From an uncultured Eggerthellaceae bacterium (GTDB lineage Bacteria; Actinomycetota; Coriobacteriia; Coriobacteriales; Eggerthellaceae): a stretch of 38,430 bases of DNA. The notes below the pieces were generated by a model that was not told the origin of the DNA, did no database searches, and saw only the letters and a list, made by a program, of their open reading frames with translations. The DNA is taken from the NCBI GenBank assembly GCA_910584145.1, contig CAJTXX010000019.1, forward strand, positions 1-38,430, in the 5' to 3' direction. Every line of letters starts with the position of its first letter. Positions within the stretch are counted from its first letter, which is position 1. The position numbers and the translations under genes are program-made. Shown here in pieces: positions 1 through 7,273 of the stretch.

Positions 1-5
1 GAAAA

Positions 6-33
6 GATGCCATTTGCTCCGTCCCTTTGGCAT
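6..33 (-). terminator. Possible terminator of the YeaO-like gene
   Basis: A 6-bp inverted repeat (ATGCCA at 7-12, TGGCAT at 28-33) lies about 30 bases past the stop codon. On the minus strand it is followed by CTTTTC. The stem is short and the loop is 15 bases, so this is only a weak candidate. Confidence 0.3.
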
Positions 34-64
34 TCCCCGTCCCTCTGGCGCCCCTTGGGCTCTA

Positions 65-424
65 TCACCCTAGCTGCTCTTCGAGCCAGCCTTTCAGGAT
101 GATGGCGTGGTTGATCTTCGGGTCGCGGGCGGCGTAGAGCAGCGTCAGCACCGGCGGGGCTAGGGCGCGCAGGTGCTCTGCGTACGCAGCCGCCTCTGGG
201 TTGGCATTCAGCTCGGCAAGGTAGCGGCTCTTGAAGCTGTCGAAGTTCTCGGGCTTATGGCCGAACGCCTTGCGCGCTTCCGTGGAGGGCGTGAGCACCT
301 TCGCCCATTCATCCATCTTCAAGTCGGCCTTCTTCACGCCGCGCGGCCAGAGCTTGTCGACCAGTATGCGCATGCCATCCGACGGCTCGGCGGGCTCGTA
401 GACGCGCTTGATCTTGATATCCAT
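65..424 (-). CDS. DUF488 / YeaO-family protein
   Basis: The 119-residue product matches the small DUF488 (YeaO-like) family, whose biochemical role is not settled. Visible family hallmarks are an N-terminal KRVYEPAEPSDGMRILVDK-type strand, the LWPRGVKK segment, and a middle WAKVLTPSTEARKAFGHKP segment with the typical acidic FDSFKSRY stretch after it. The start at 424 was chosen because the protein family begins at MDIKIKRVYE and a CAGGAG ribosome binding site lies six bases upstream. A longer frame reaching 583 adds residues unlike the family and overlaps the next gene. The gene sits 100 bases downstream of the QueT-like gene in the same direction, and its ribosome binding site lies in a perfect hairpin (428-458). 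Confidence 0.85.
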   Translation of the reverse strand: MDIKIKRVYEPAEPSDGMRILVDKLWPRGVKKADLKMDEWAKVLTPSTEARKAFGHKPENFDSFKSRYLAELNANPEAAAYAEHLRALAPPVLTLLYAARDPKINHAIILKGWLEEQLG

Positions 425-427
425 CTG

Positions 428-458
428 ATGCTCCTGTTCGTCTGCCTGACAGGAGCAT
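428..458 (-). promoter_or_regulatory. Hairpin enclosing the ribosome binding site of the YeaO-like gene
   Basis: ATGCTCCTG (428-436) and CAGGAGCAT (450-458) form a perfect 9-bp inverted repeat with a 13-base loop. On the transcript the 3' arm contains the CAGGAG ribosome binding site and ends three bases before the start codon, so folding would hide the site. What would open it is unknown. Confidence 0.5.
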
Positions 459-524
459 ACCGCGCGCCAACCGGAACTGAGCTCAGGCCCGAGTACCGGC
501 ACCGAGCCGAAACGCAGCAGCCGC

Positions 525-1121
525 TCAGCCGTTGCGCGGGATGAAGCGCTTGAGCGCCTCGAGCAGCGGCAAGCCCAGCACATAGATGACGAGCGCCTCG
601 CCTATCCCGGTAGCGACCACGCCGAACAGGTACATGGGTAGATACGCCCCATCGAGCGAGATGGTGGTGAAGGGGATGGTGTAGAACCCGAGCCCCTGCA
701 AGAGGATGGGCAGATACGCGGGCACGATCAGCGCGTTCGCCGCCACGAAGCAGCCGATGGCGAGCGCCGGGCGCTCGCGCAGCTTCCAGCACAGCACCGC
801 GCCGATGAGGGTGGCCGTGCTGCCGAACACCACATCGAGCAGCCCCAGCGCGCCAGTGCCGCTGATGGCCATGTTCGCCAGATTCGCGATGATGCACCCC
901 GCGGTCAGCCCCGGGATAGCAGCCGGCGTGAGCACCGCCACCACGCAGATGGCCTCGGAGATGCGGAACTGCACAGGGCCCCATGCCAAGCCTTGCAGCA
1001 ACAACATGCAGATGAGCGTCGCTGCCGCATATAGCGCGGCTATCATGCCAGCTTGCGCGATGAAGCGCGAGCGCGGCATGCGGGCGATGGTGGATGAGGA
1101 CAGGGTGATAGGGTCGTTCAT
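525..1121 (-). CDS. queT: QueT-type transporter (ECF substrate-binding S component)
   Basis: A 198-residue, very hydrophobic protein with about five or six membrane segments, fitting the QueT family of small integral membrane proteins. These act as substrate-binding S components of energy-coupling factor transporters, with queuosine precursors as the proposed substrate. Supporting segments are the N-terminal ARMPRSRFIAQAGMIAALYA region and the GLAWGPVQFRISEAICVVAV region typical of the family. The start at 1121 is preferred over 1163 because AAGGAAG lies about five bases before this ATG and the extra N-terminal residues are not conserved-looking. No ECF ATPase or T component is present in the window, so it presumably uses a shared module encoded elsewhere. 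The substrate assignment rests on family resemblance only. Confidence 0.8.
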   Translation of the reverse strand: MNDPITLSSSTIARMPRSRFIAQAGMIAALYAAATLICMLLLQGLAWGPVQFRISEAICVVAVLTPAAIPGLTAGCIIANLANMAISGTGALGLLDVVFGSTATLIGAVLCWKLRERPALAIGCFVAANALIVPAYLPILLQGLGFYTIPFTTISLDGAYLPMYLFGVVATGIGEALVIYVLGLPLLEALKRFIPRNG

Positions 1122-1212
1122 GGTACTTCCTTTCCGCGCGGCCGGAGCCGGGGCTATGGGCAACGGATAGATTCACGTGCGAGCAGGGCCCATCGGTGCA
1201 AGCACGGGCGCC

Positions 1213-1218
1213 ATTATA
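1213..1218 (-). promoter_or_regulatory. Candidate -10 element upstream of queT
   Basis: A perfect TATAAT on the minus strand lies about 92 bases before the queT start, leaving a leader of roughly 85 bases. No good -35 sits 17 bases upstream (CATTCT). The leader contains ATGGGC and GCCCAT segments that could pair, but I see no preQ1-I core. Confidence 0.35.
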
Positions 1219-1254
1219 GGCGTTCTCGTTCAAAAAGAATGAGCAGAGGCATCG

Positions 1255-1280
1255 AAAAGGGGCCAGCGGATGCCGGCCCC
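1255..1280 (-). terminator. Rho-independent terminator after the aldolase gene
   Basis: On the minus strand a GGGGCC...GGCCCC stem with an inner GC pair and a four-base loop (1259-1280) is followed directly by TTTT (1255-1258). It lies 41 bases past the aldolase stop codon and separates it from queT. Confidence 0.75.
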
Positions 1281-1321
1281 TCGATGCTCGATATATCTGC
1301 CGGCGCTCGCCGGCGCAGGCA

Positions 1322-2272
1322 TTACGCGATGTCCGAATAGCCGAACGCCTTCGTGCCCTCGAACACCTGCAAGGCGTCTTCCACGCTGTAGTCGGCCAGC
1401 GTGATGGCGCTGATGGCCTTCGTCAGGCGCGTGGCCTCGTCGAGGCTGCGCTGGTGGATGTTGCGGCCGGTCGCATTGCCGCATGCGCCGCCGATATGTA
1501 TCTGGTCGTGCAGCTGCGTCAGGAACGTCTGAGCGTCCACCGTGGAGCCGCCGGCGCACACCAGGCCGGTGCGGCCCGCAGCCATGCTGGCCACGTGCAG
1601 GCCCTCGGCCGGGGTGCGGCCATCCTCGGGCTTCGGCGGGTTCACCTTCACGAAGTCGGCGCCCAGGCACAGCGCCACACCCGCAGCGCCCGCGATAAGA
1701 TCGGGGTCCTTCTCGGCGGTGACAGCCTTGCCGCGCGGGTATATCCACAGCACCACCAGCAGGCCATGCTCGTGCGCCTGCGCGATGAGCTGGCCAGCCT
1801 CGGCCATCATGGTGGCCTCGTACTCGCTGCCCAGGTAGATGGTGTAGCCGAGGCCCACGATGTTCACGCCGTTCTCGCGCATCTGGAGCACGGCCTCCAG
1901 GTCGGTCAGCTGCGGAGAATACGGGTCCTCCTGCTTGGTGCCCACCAGGTTGGTCTTGCTGTTCATCTTTATGAGGTAATTGATCTCGGGGTAGTCAGCC
2001 GCATACTGCGCAACCAGGCCGCGCTGACCCGCCAGCACGCCGATAACGCCTTCCTTGCCTATCTGGAACAGGTGCTCCGGCTTGGCGTCCGCCTCGTCGA
2101 TGCCTTCGCCATAGAAATCCTTGTTCATGTGCTCGATCTTCTGGTCGCACGCGAACAGCATCAGACGGCCCGTCTCGCGGGTCGCCTTCAGATAGTTGGC
2201 GATGTAGACGTCGCGCGATTCCGCAGGCACATCCATCGGCACGCGAACATCAGCAGCTGTGATCTTGGGCAT
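1322..2272 (-). CDS. Class I fructose-bisphosphate aldolase, DeoC/LacD (FbaB-like) family
   Basis: The 316-residue cytoplasmic enzyme should cleave fructose 1,6-bisphosphate to dihydroxyacetone phosphate and glyceraldehyde 3-phosphate through a Schiff-base lysine. Family signs in order are FACDQKIEH near the N terminus, WIYPRG in the middle (the tyrosine is catalytic in FbaB-type enzymes), GADFVKVNPP (the lysine is the likely Schiff-base residue), CAGGST (phosphate loop) and GRNIHQR near the C terminus. Length fits the archaeal-type/FbaB subgroup. The start has a strong AAGGAG site five bases upstream. It is the last gene of a ytxH - PRC-barrel - aldolase run and ends in a clear terminator. 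A related aldolase specificity in the same superfamily cannot be excluded. Confidence 0.85.
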   Translation of the reverse strand: MPKITAADVRVPMDVPAESRDVYIANYLKATRETGRLMLFACDQKIEHMNKDFYGEGIDEADAKPEHLFQIGKEGVIGVLAGQRGLVAQYAADYPEINYLIKMNSKTNLVGTKQEDPYSPQLTDLEAVLQMRENGVNIVGLGYTIYLGSEYEATMMAEAGQLIAQAHEHGLLVVLWIYPRGKAVTAEKDPDLIAGAAGVALCLGADFVKVNPPKPEDGRTPAEGLHVASMAAGRTGLVCAGGSTVDAQTFLTQLHDQIHIGGACGNATGRNIHQRSLDEATRLTKAISAITLADYSVEDALQVFEGTKAFGYSDIA

Positions 2273-2311
2273 CTTGTCTCCTTCTTGAGAATGTACGATG
2301 CCCCCATTGTA

Positions 2312-3169
2312 CTATTCGTCGTCTTTCATCGCCTTGCTGAATTCGTCTTTGAACGAAGAGAACATGCCAGTCGCGCGGCCGATCTGACGGCCGGTCACGA
2401 AGGCGCCTTTGTCCACCGCCTCGCCCGCGGCCTTCGCGGCTTTCTGCACGGTCGGCTTGGCTTTGTCGACGGCCTCCTGCGCCTTGGGCTGCACCCGCCG
2501 CACCACGCGCTTCGCCTTGTCGGTGGCCACCGCCGTGGCGGCGCCGGCCTTCTCGGCCACGCCTCCGGAGACGTCCATATCCTTCACGGAATCGTCCACC
2601 AGGATGCAGCCGAGCGCTGCGGCGTCATCATCGTCGGCCACGTAGAGCTGGGTGCCCATGCCGCGGCGGAACCCGCGGATGGCGCTCGCCGGGACGTTGC
2701 GCTGGCCCAGCAGCGTGTTCGCCGTTGCGCCCTTGCTCACCACCAGCGTCTCCACGGCGCCGCTCTGCGGGTGGAACAGCACGTCGCCCACCACGCCGAA
2801 GTCGGTGCCGTCCTCGCACATGACCGCGAGGCCGGCCCACAGCACGCAGTCATCTAGGTTGATGCCGAGCGCCTTGCATGCGCCCTTGTCCACCGCCTGC
2901 GGGCCTTCGTGCACCACGATGTTGCCGTCCACCACGTCGTAGCCGTCAACGGCCACGAACATGTTCGGCCTATGGAACAGAAGCGCCACATCGGGCCGCT
3001 TCACCAGCAGCCCGACGCAGCGCTTCTGTTTCGGGTGGAATACGCATGCGCGCACCCTGCCCATCTTCTTCATGGCGTCTGGATCGTTCTTCTTCGGTCG
3101 TCCGATCCAGGCTTTCTTGCCGGCGAGCCCGTTCGCGCTCACCAGGCCGCTCTCTAGCTGGTTGCCCAT
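2312..3169 (-). CDS. PRC-barrel domain protein with Ala/Lys-rich C-terminal tail
   Basis: The 285-residue product has two PRC-barrel-like units. The first is at about residues 14-85 (GLAGKKAWIG ... MGRVRACVFHP ... GLLVKRPD) and the second at about 108-180 (VLWAGLAVMCEDG ... GVVGDVLFHP ... VETLVVSKG). An Ala/Lys/Val-rich tail follows, resembling the neighbouring YtxH protein. PRC barrels are small beta-barrels found in RNA-processing and photosynthetic proteins, but this protein's role is unknown. It starts six bases after the ytxH stop with no clear ribosome binding site of its own, which suggests translation coupled to ytxH. No signal peptide or membrane segment is seen. Confidence 0.75.
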   Translation of the reverse strand: MGNQLESGLVSANGLAGKKAWIGRPKKNDPDAMKKMGRVRACVFHPKQKRCVGLLVKRPDVALLFHRPNMFVAVDGYDVVDGNIVVHEGPQAVDKGACKALGINLDDCVLWAGLAVMCEDGTDFGVVGDVLFHPQSGAVETLVVSKGATANTLLGQRNVPASAIRGFRRGMGTQLYVADDDDAAALGCILVDDSVKDMDVSGGVAEKAGAATAVATDKAKRVVRRVQPKAQEAVDKAKPTVQKAAKAAGEAVDKGAFVTGRQIGRATGMFSSFKDEFSKAMKDDE

Positions 3170-3175
3170 GAGGTG

Positions 3176-3640
3176 CTACTTGGCCTTCTTGGCCTCATCC
3201 TTCACCTTCTCGGCGCCCTTGGCTACCTTGTCGGCGGCTTCGTCGACGGCGTCCTTCGCCTTGTCAGCCACCTCGGGAGCTGCCTTCTCCACGGCGTCAG
3301 CGCTGTCCTGCGCGTTCTGCTTCACCTGTGCGGCGATGCGGTCGCGCGCGGCTTCGATCTTGGCGCGCAGCTCGTCGTTCTTGTCAGCTGCGGCGGTTGC
3401 GGCATCGCTCGCGGCGTTCTGCATGTTGTTGAACGCCTCCTGGCCCTTCTCGGCCACCTGCTGCACGCCGTTCTGGATGTTCTCGGCCGCCTTAGCGCCG
3501 AAGGCCTGGGCGTCATTCGCCACGTTACCGGCGTAATCGGCCACCATATTGCGCGTCTCTTCGCCCGTGCGCGGTGCGAACAGCAGGGCACCCACAGCAC
3601 CCAGAGCGCCGCCAACCAGGAAATACATCAGTCTGCTCAT
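3176..3640 (-). CDS. YtxH-like membrane-anchored helical protein
   Basis: The 154-residue protein has one N-terminal membrane segment (about residues 5-22, FLVGGALGAVGALLFAP) followed by RTGEETR, the usual YtxH start. The rest is Ala/Lys/Asp/Glu-rich and predicted to be a long helix. YtxH-family proteins are general-stress or envelope proteins of unclear mechanism. An AAGGAGG site lies five bases before the ATG. It is the first gene of a three-gene run with the PRC-barrel and aldolase genes. Its low-complexity tail makes detailed family assignment uncertain. Confidence 0.8.
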   Translation of the reverse strand: MSRLMYFLVGGALGAVGALLFAPRTGEETRNMVADYAGNVANDAQAFGAKAAENIQNGVQQVAEKGQEAFNNMQNAASDAATAAADKNDELRAKIEAARDRIAAQVKQNAQDSADAVEKAAPEVADKAKDAVDEAADKVAKGAEKVKDEAKKAK

Positions 3641-3679
3641 TGTTGCCTCCTTATAGCTCCTTGCAAAAACCGTGCCCGC

Positions 3680-3685
3680 ATTATA
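3680..3685 (-). promoter_or_regulatory. Candidate -10 element for the ytxH operon
   Basis: TATAAT on the minus strand lies about 40 bases before the ytxH start. No convincing -35 is visible 16-18 bases upstream, so the call rests on the -10 match alone. Confidence 0.35.
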
Positions 3686-3758
3686 CGCACTCTCATCCGC
3701 GCGTCTTGGCCGGAAAGAGCCTGTACCACCGGTTGGAAACTCACCTGTAACGTTCCAG

Positions 3759-4766
3759 TCAGAAAAGCGGGGCGCGGCTCGCGGCCACGTTCACCAGCTC
3801 GTCCATAACGGCCGTCAGCGACAGCCCCGCCGCCTCGCACGACGTGGGGAACAGCGAATGGGACGTCATGCCGGGCGACACGTCCACCTCGAAGCACTTG
3901 GCCTGCGCGCCGTCCCAGATCAGGTCGATGCGGCCCAGGTCGCGCACGCTATAGGCGCGGTACACCTCGAGCGCGGCGCGCTCTATCTCGGCGCGGATGG
4001 CCTGCGCCTGCTCGGCATCAGGACTGAGCGAGGCCAGCCGCACGGGGCAGTGGAAGTCGACCAGCTCGTCGTTCAGGCGCGCTTCAGCGTCGTAGAACTC
4101 GCGGTGCGCCACGATCTCCACCGGCGGCAGCGCGTGCGCGTCCCAGCCGCTGCCCAAGATGGACACCGACACCTCGACGCCGTCCACCCACTGCTCGATG
4201 TTCACCGCGTCATCGTAAGAGAGCGCGTCGAGCACCGCTTCGCCCAGATGCTCCTGGTCGTGCACCTTATGCACGCCGAGAGCGCTGCCGCCGTGCGCGG
4301 GCTTCACCACCACCGGGAAGCCGCCGGCCACGCGCTCGGGCACCAGGTCGAGCGCCATCGCGGCGCCCATGTCCTTGAAAGCGTCGCGCGCGATGAACAC
4401 GCCCTGCGGCCAGCTCGCCACGCCGACGTCGCCCGTTATATCGCGGTATTTCTGCACGCTGGAATGCAGCGCGTCTTTGTTGTATGCGCGATGGCAGACG
4501 CTCGCCGGCGAGCCCACGAACGGTATGCCGAGGAATTCGAGCAGGCTCTGGATGGTGCCGTCCTCGCCGTGCTTGCCGTGCAGGGCGTTGTACACCACAT
4601 CGGGCTTCTCGCTGCGCAGCGTGGGCACCAGGTCGGGCACCGTGTCCAGAGGGATGACCTTGTGACCGGCCTCTTCCAGCGCATCGCAAACGCGCTTGCC
4701 GCTTTCCAGCGAGAACTTCCGCTCGAACGAGCTCCCGCCCATCAGCACCGCAACTTTCAAACCCAT
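3759..4766 (-). CDS. ddl: D-alanine--D-alanine ligase-like ATP-grasp enzyme
   Basis: The 335-residue ATP-grasp enzyme should join two D-alanines for cell-wall precursor synthesis. Motifs in order are GGSSFERKFSLESG (the glutamate equals Glu15 of E. coli DdlB), HGKHGEDGTIQ, KPAHGGSALGV, EQWVDGVEVSV, EFYDAEARL, GRIDLIWD and EVDVSPGMTSHSLFP. By eye against DdlB, several usually fixed residues differ. Omega-loop Lys215-Tyr216 become Arg-Leu, Ser151 becomes Ala, and the metal-ligand Asn272 becomes Asp. The ligase fold is clear, but the second substrate could differ from D-Ala. The start has TAGGAG seven bases upstream. It lies after the universal stress protein gene in the same direction; no van genes are nearby. 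Confidence 0.85.
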   Translation of the reverse strand: MGLKVAVLMGGSSFERKFSLESGKRVCDALEEAGHKVIPLDTVPDLVPTLRSEKPDVVYNALHGKHGEDGTIQSLLEFLGIPFVGSPASVCHRAYNKDALHSSVQKYRDITGDVGVASWPQGVFIARDAFKDMGAAMALDLVPERVAGGFPVVVKPAHGGSALGVHKVHDQEHLGEAVLDALSYDDAVNIEQWVDGVEVSVSILGSGWDAHALPPVEIVAHREFYDAEARLNDELVDFHCPVRLASLSPDAEQAQAIRAEIERAALEVYRAYSVRDLGRIDLIWDGAQAKCFEVDVSPGMTSHSLFPTSCEAAGLSLTAVMDELVNVAASRAPLF

Positions 4767-4835
4767 GACCGCACTCCTAACTATGAGCTGCCCTTGATTC
4801 TACCGGAAAGGTGCAGCGGCGGGCCGCTCCATCGG

Positions 4836-5315
4836 CTATTTCACGGTGACGACAGGGCAGGTGGCCTCGTGGAGCACGCTGTAGCTGACGCTGCCGAGCA
4901 TGCTACGCAGGGCGCCCAGGCCGCGGCAGCCCATGACGATCATGTCGACGCTGTTATCCTCGGCGAACTCGCAGATGCCGTTCGCCGGCTTGCTGGCGGC
5001 CACCGTCTCGATGCTCACCTTGCATGCCAGATCGTCGAGCTGGCCTTCCAGCTGCTCTTCGATGCTCTTCACGGTGCTCTCTTTCGCGTTCGCCAGCAGG
5101 GCCTCGTACGTCTCCATGTCGGGGAATATCTGCTGCACGCTGCCGATGGGCTCGATGGGCGATTCCACGCCCACGCCGACCGCCCCCAGCGGGATGACCG
5201 CCAAGATGCAGATGGACGCATCGGGCATATCGCCGACCATGTCCTTCGCCACTACCAGCGCCTCTTGCGACGGCTCCGACCCATCGTATGCGACCAGCAA
5301 ATCCTTATACAGCAT
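4836..5315 (-). CDS. Universal stress protein, UspA family
   Basis: A 159-residue single-domain Usp protein. It begins with the family's LLVAYDGSEPSQEAL strand-helix unit and ends with the nucleotide-binding segment MGCRGLGALRSMLGSVS and CPVVTVK. The loop reads G-x2-G-x8-G-S, one residue shorter than the usual nine. Such proteins bind ATP or AMP and aid stress survival; the specific role here is unknown. The ATG at 5315 is chosen over an in-frame GTG at 5318 because GAGGAGG lies five bases from the ATG but only two from the GTG. The gene is divergent from the amidohydrolase gene. Confidence 0.9.
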   Translation of the reverse strand: MLYKDLLVAYDGSEPSQEALVVAKDMVGDMPDASICILAVIPLGAVGVGVESPIEPIGSVQQIFPDMETYEALLANAKESTVKSIEEQLEGQLDDLACKVSIETVAASKPANGICEFAEDNSVDMIVMGCRGLGALRSMLGSVSYSVLHEATCPVVTVK

Positions 5316-5468
5316 CACAGCCTCCTCGCCCGAAGATGAATCCCAATGCCCCGATGGTACCGCAACGCCGCGCCGTTTCCCCGCCGAGAGGAGCGGCTGA
5401 CGGGAAACCGTTCCCTTTCCCGCAGTGCGGCACGTAGAATCTGAACGGATAAGAGAGGAAGGTCATCA

Positions 5469-6263
5469 ATGCCCGTAGTCGATTGCCATTGCCATATCTA
5501 CCCGGCGAAGATCGCTGAACGCGCGGTGCAGGGCGTGGGCGATTTCTACCATATACATATGGATGCGCACGGCGGCACGGCGCAGGCGCTGCTGGCCGAC
5601 AGCGCGCCGGCACCCATCACGCACCACATCGTGCATTCGGTGGCCACGCGGCCCGAGCAGGTGCGCAGCATCAACGATTTCATCGCGGGGGAATGCGCGG
5701 CGAACCCCGGCTTCATCGGGTTCATGACGCTGCATCAGGATATGGAAGACCCACTAGCCGAGATAGAGCGCGCGCAAGCGCTCGGGCTCGAAGGCGTGAA
5801 GCTGCACCCCGACACCCAGCGCGTCGACATGGACGACCCGCGGCTGATGCGCATCTACGAGGCCATCGAGGGCCGCTTGCCGCTGTTGATGCACTGCGGT
5901 GATTACCGCTACGATTTCAGCCATCCGCGGCGCATGCGGCGCATCTTGGACGCGTTCCCTGACCTCGTGGTGAATGCAGCGCACTTCGGCGGCTGGTCGA
6001 TCTTCGATGTGGCCGTGGAGCATTTGGAGGACGCGCAGTGCTTCCTCGATGTGTCGAGCAGCATGGAGTTCATCGGCGACCGCCGCACAGCCGAGCTGAT
6101 ACGCCTCTACGGCACCGACCGCATCATGTTCGGCAGCGATTTCCCCATGTGGGACCCCGCCAGCGAATACGCGCGCTTCACCAGCCTCCCCTTCACCGCA
6201 GAAGAATTCGAGAACATGACCTGGCACAACGCCGAGCGCTTCCTCGGCCGCCCCATCGGCTGA
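5469..6263 (+). CDS. Metal-dependent amidohydrolase (amidohydrolase_2 family)
   Basis: A 264-residue TIM-barrel hydrolase of the amidohydrolase superfamily. Likely metal and catalytic residues are the HxH pair in DCHCHIYP (His7, His9), His142 in LLMHCGD, His172 in NAAHFGGW and Asp224 in FGSDFPMWD. The KLHP segment (about 111-114) is typical of the ACMSD-like/amidohydrolase_2 group, which contains decarboxylases and hydrolases. The substrate cannot be read from the sequence. A GAGGAAGG site lies about seven bases before the ATG, and a TAGAAT sequence at 5435-5440 could be the -10. It is the only plus-strand gene here and converges on rsgA with eight bases between the coding regions. Confidence 0.85.
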   Translation: MPVVDCHCHIYPAKIAERAVQGVGDFYHIHMDAHGGTAQALLADSAPAPITHHIVHSVATRPEQVRSINDFIAGECAANPGFIGFMTLHQDMEDPLAEIERAQALGLEGVKLHPDTQRVDMDDPRLMRIYEAIEGRLPLLMHCGDYRYDFSHPRRMRRILDAFPDLVVNAAHFGGWSIFDVAVEHLEDAQCFLDVSSSMEFIGDRRTAELIRLYGTDRIMFGSDFPMWDPASEYARFTSLPFTAEEFENMTWHNAERFLGRPIG

Positions 6264-6276
6264 ACCTACCTTCAGC
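6259..6276. terminator. Hairpin shared by convergent amidohydrolase and rsgA genes
   Basis: GCTGAA (6259-6264) and TTCAGC (6271-6276) form a perfect 6-bp stem with a six-base loop. Both stop codons (plus 6261-6263, minus 6272-6274) lie inside it. Plus-strand transcription continues into GTTTGAG. It may act as a weak two-way terminator or 3'-end stabiliser. Confidence 0.4.
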
Positions 6277-7267
6277 GTTTGAGCTTGCGGCGGTGCTTGG
6301 CTATCTGCTTTTCGCGGGCTGCCTTCTCGCTCTGCCGCCAGCGGGCTTCTTCGCGGCGCTGCTGCACGTCGGCTATCTCTTGGCGCAGCTGCTGGTAGGT
6401 GTCGAGGCGCTCTTGCGACAGCTCGCCGCTCTCCACCGCCGCGCGCACGGCGCACCCAGGCTCGCGCTGGTGCTTGCAGTCGCGGAAGCGGCAGCCCTCG
6501 GCGCATCGCTCGATGTCGGTGAAGGCCGCATCGATGCCCGCATCGGCATCCCAGAGCCCCAGGCCCCGCACGCCCGGCATGTCGACGATGCTGCCGCCGC
6601 CGGGGATGGGCACGATCTCGCGGTTCACGGTGGTGTGGCGGCCCTTGCCGTCGCCCTGCCGCACGCTTGCGGTACGGCGCGTCTCGGCCCCGGTCAGGAA
6701 GTTTATCAGCGTGGATTTCCCCACCCCTGAGCGGCCGACCAGCACCGCGGTGGTGCCGGCGGGCACCAGCTGGCGCACGCGCTCCACCGACGCGGCATCG
6801 TCGGCGGCCATCACCACCACCGGCACGTCGGGCCCGGCTATGCGCTGCACGTCCTCGCGCACGCTAGACGCAGAGGCGCCGTCCTCGGCAAGGTCGGCCT
6901 TCGTCAGCACCACGCCCACGCGCGCGCCGGTCTCGAAGGCCAGCACCAGCTCGCGCTGGAGCCGCCGCAGGTTCACCTGTCCCACCGGCTGCGCTATCAG
7001 CACCAGATCGAAGTTCGCCGCCAGCACCTGAGGGAGCGCCCGGTCGGTCGGGTCTTTGCGCACGAGCTGCGTGCGGCGCGGCAGTATCTCCTCGATCACG
7101 CCGACATCGTGGCCGTCGGGGAGCAGCACCTGCACCTCATCGCCGATGACCGCGCGATGCTCGCCCGTCTTCACCAGCTCGGTGGCGTGCTCGCAGCGCA
7201 GAGCCGCGCCGTCGCACAGGGCCACCAGCGGCAGCCCGCGGTCGAGCTTCACCACGCTCCCTCGCAT
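6272..7267 (-). CDS. rsgA: Ribosome small-subunit GTPase RsgA
   Basis: A 331-residue circularly permuted GTPase that acts in late maturation of the 30S ribosomal subunit. Order of parts: an N-terminal OB-like beta domain (about 1-70), the G4 motif TKAD (122-125), then G1 GRSGVGKST (178-186), a switch region with GKGRHTTVNRE, and G3 DMPG (229-232). G4 preceding G1 is the hallmark of the permuted family. The zinc site reads C259-x4-C264-x-H266-x5-C272, followed by EPGCAV-type context and a basic C-terminal tail. It starts six bases after the lipoprotein gene's stop and has only a weak ribosome binding site, so it is probably coupled to that gene. Confidence 0.95.
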   Translation of the reverse strand: MRGSVVKLDRGLPLVALCDGAALRCEHATELVKTGEHRAVIGDEVQVLLPDGHDVGVIEEILPRRTQLVRKDPTDRALPQVLAANFDLVLIAQPVGQVNLRRLQRELVLAFETGARVGVVLTKADLAEDGASASSVREDVQRIAGPDVPVVVMAADDAASVERVRQLVPAGTTAVLVGRSGVGKSTLINFLTGAETRRTASVRQGDGKGRHTTVNREIVPIPGGGSIVDMPGVRGLGLWDADAGIDAAFTDIERCAEGCRFRDCKHQREPGCAVRAAVESGELSQERLDTYQQLRQEIADVQQRREEARWRQSEKAAREKQIAKHRRKLKR

Positions 7268-7273
7268 GCCGCC

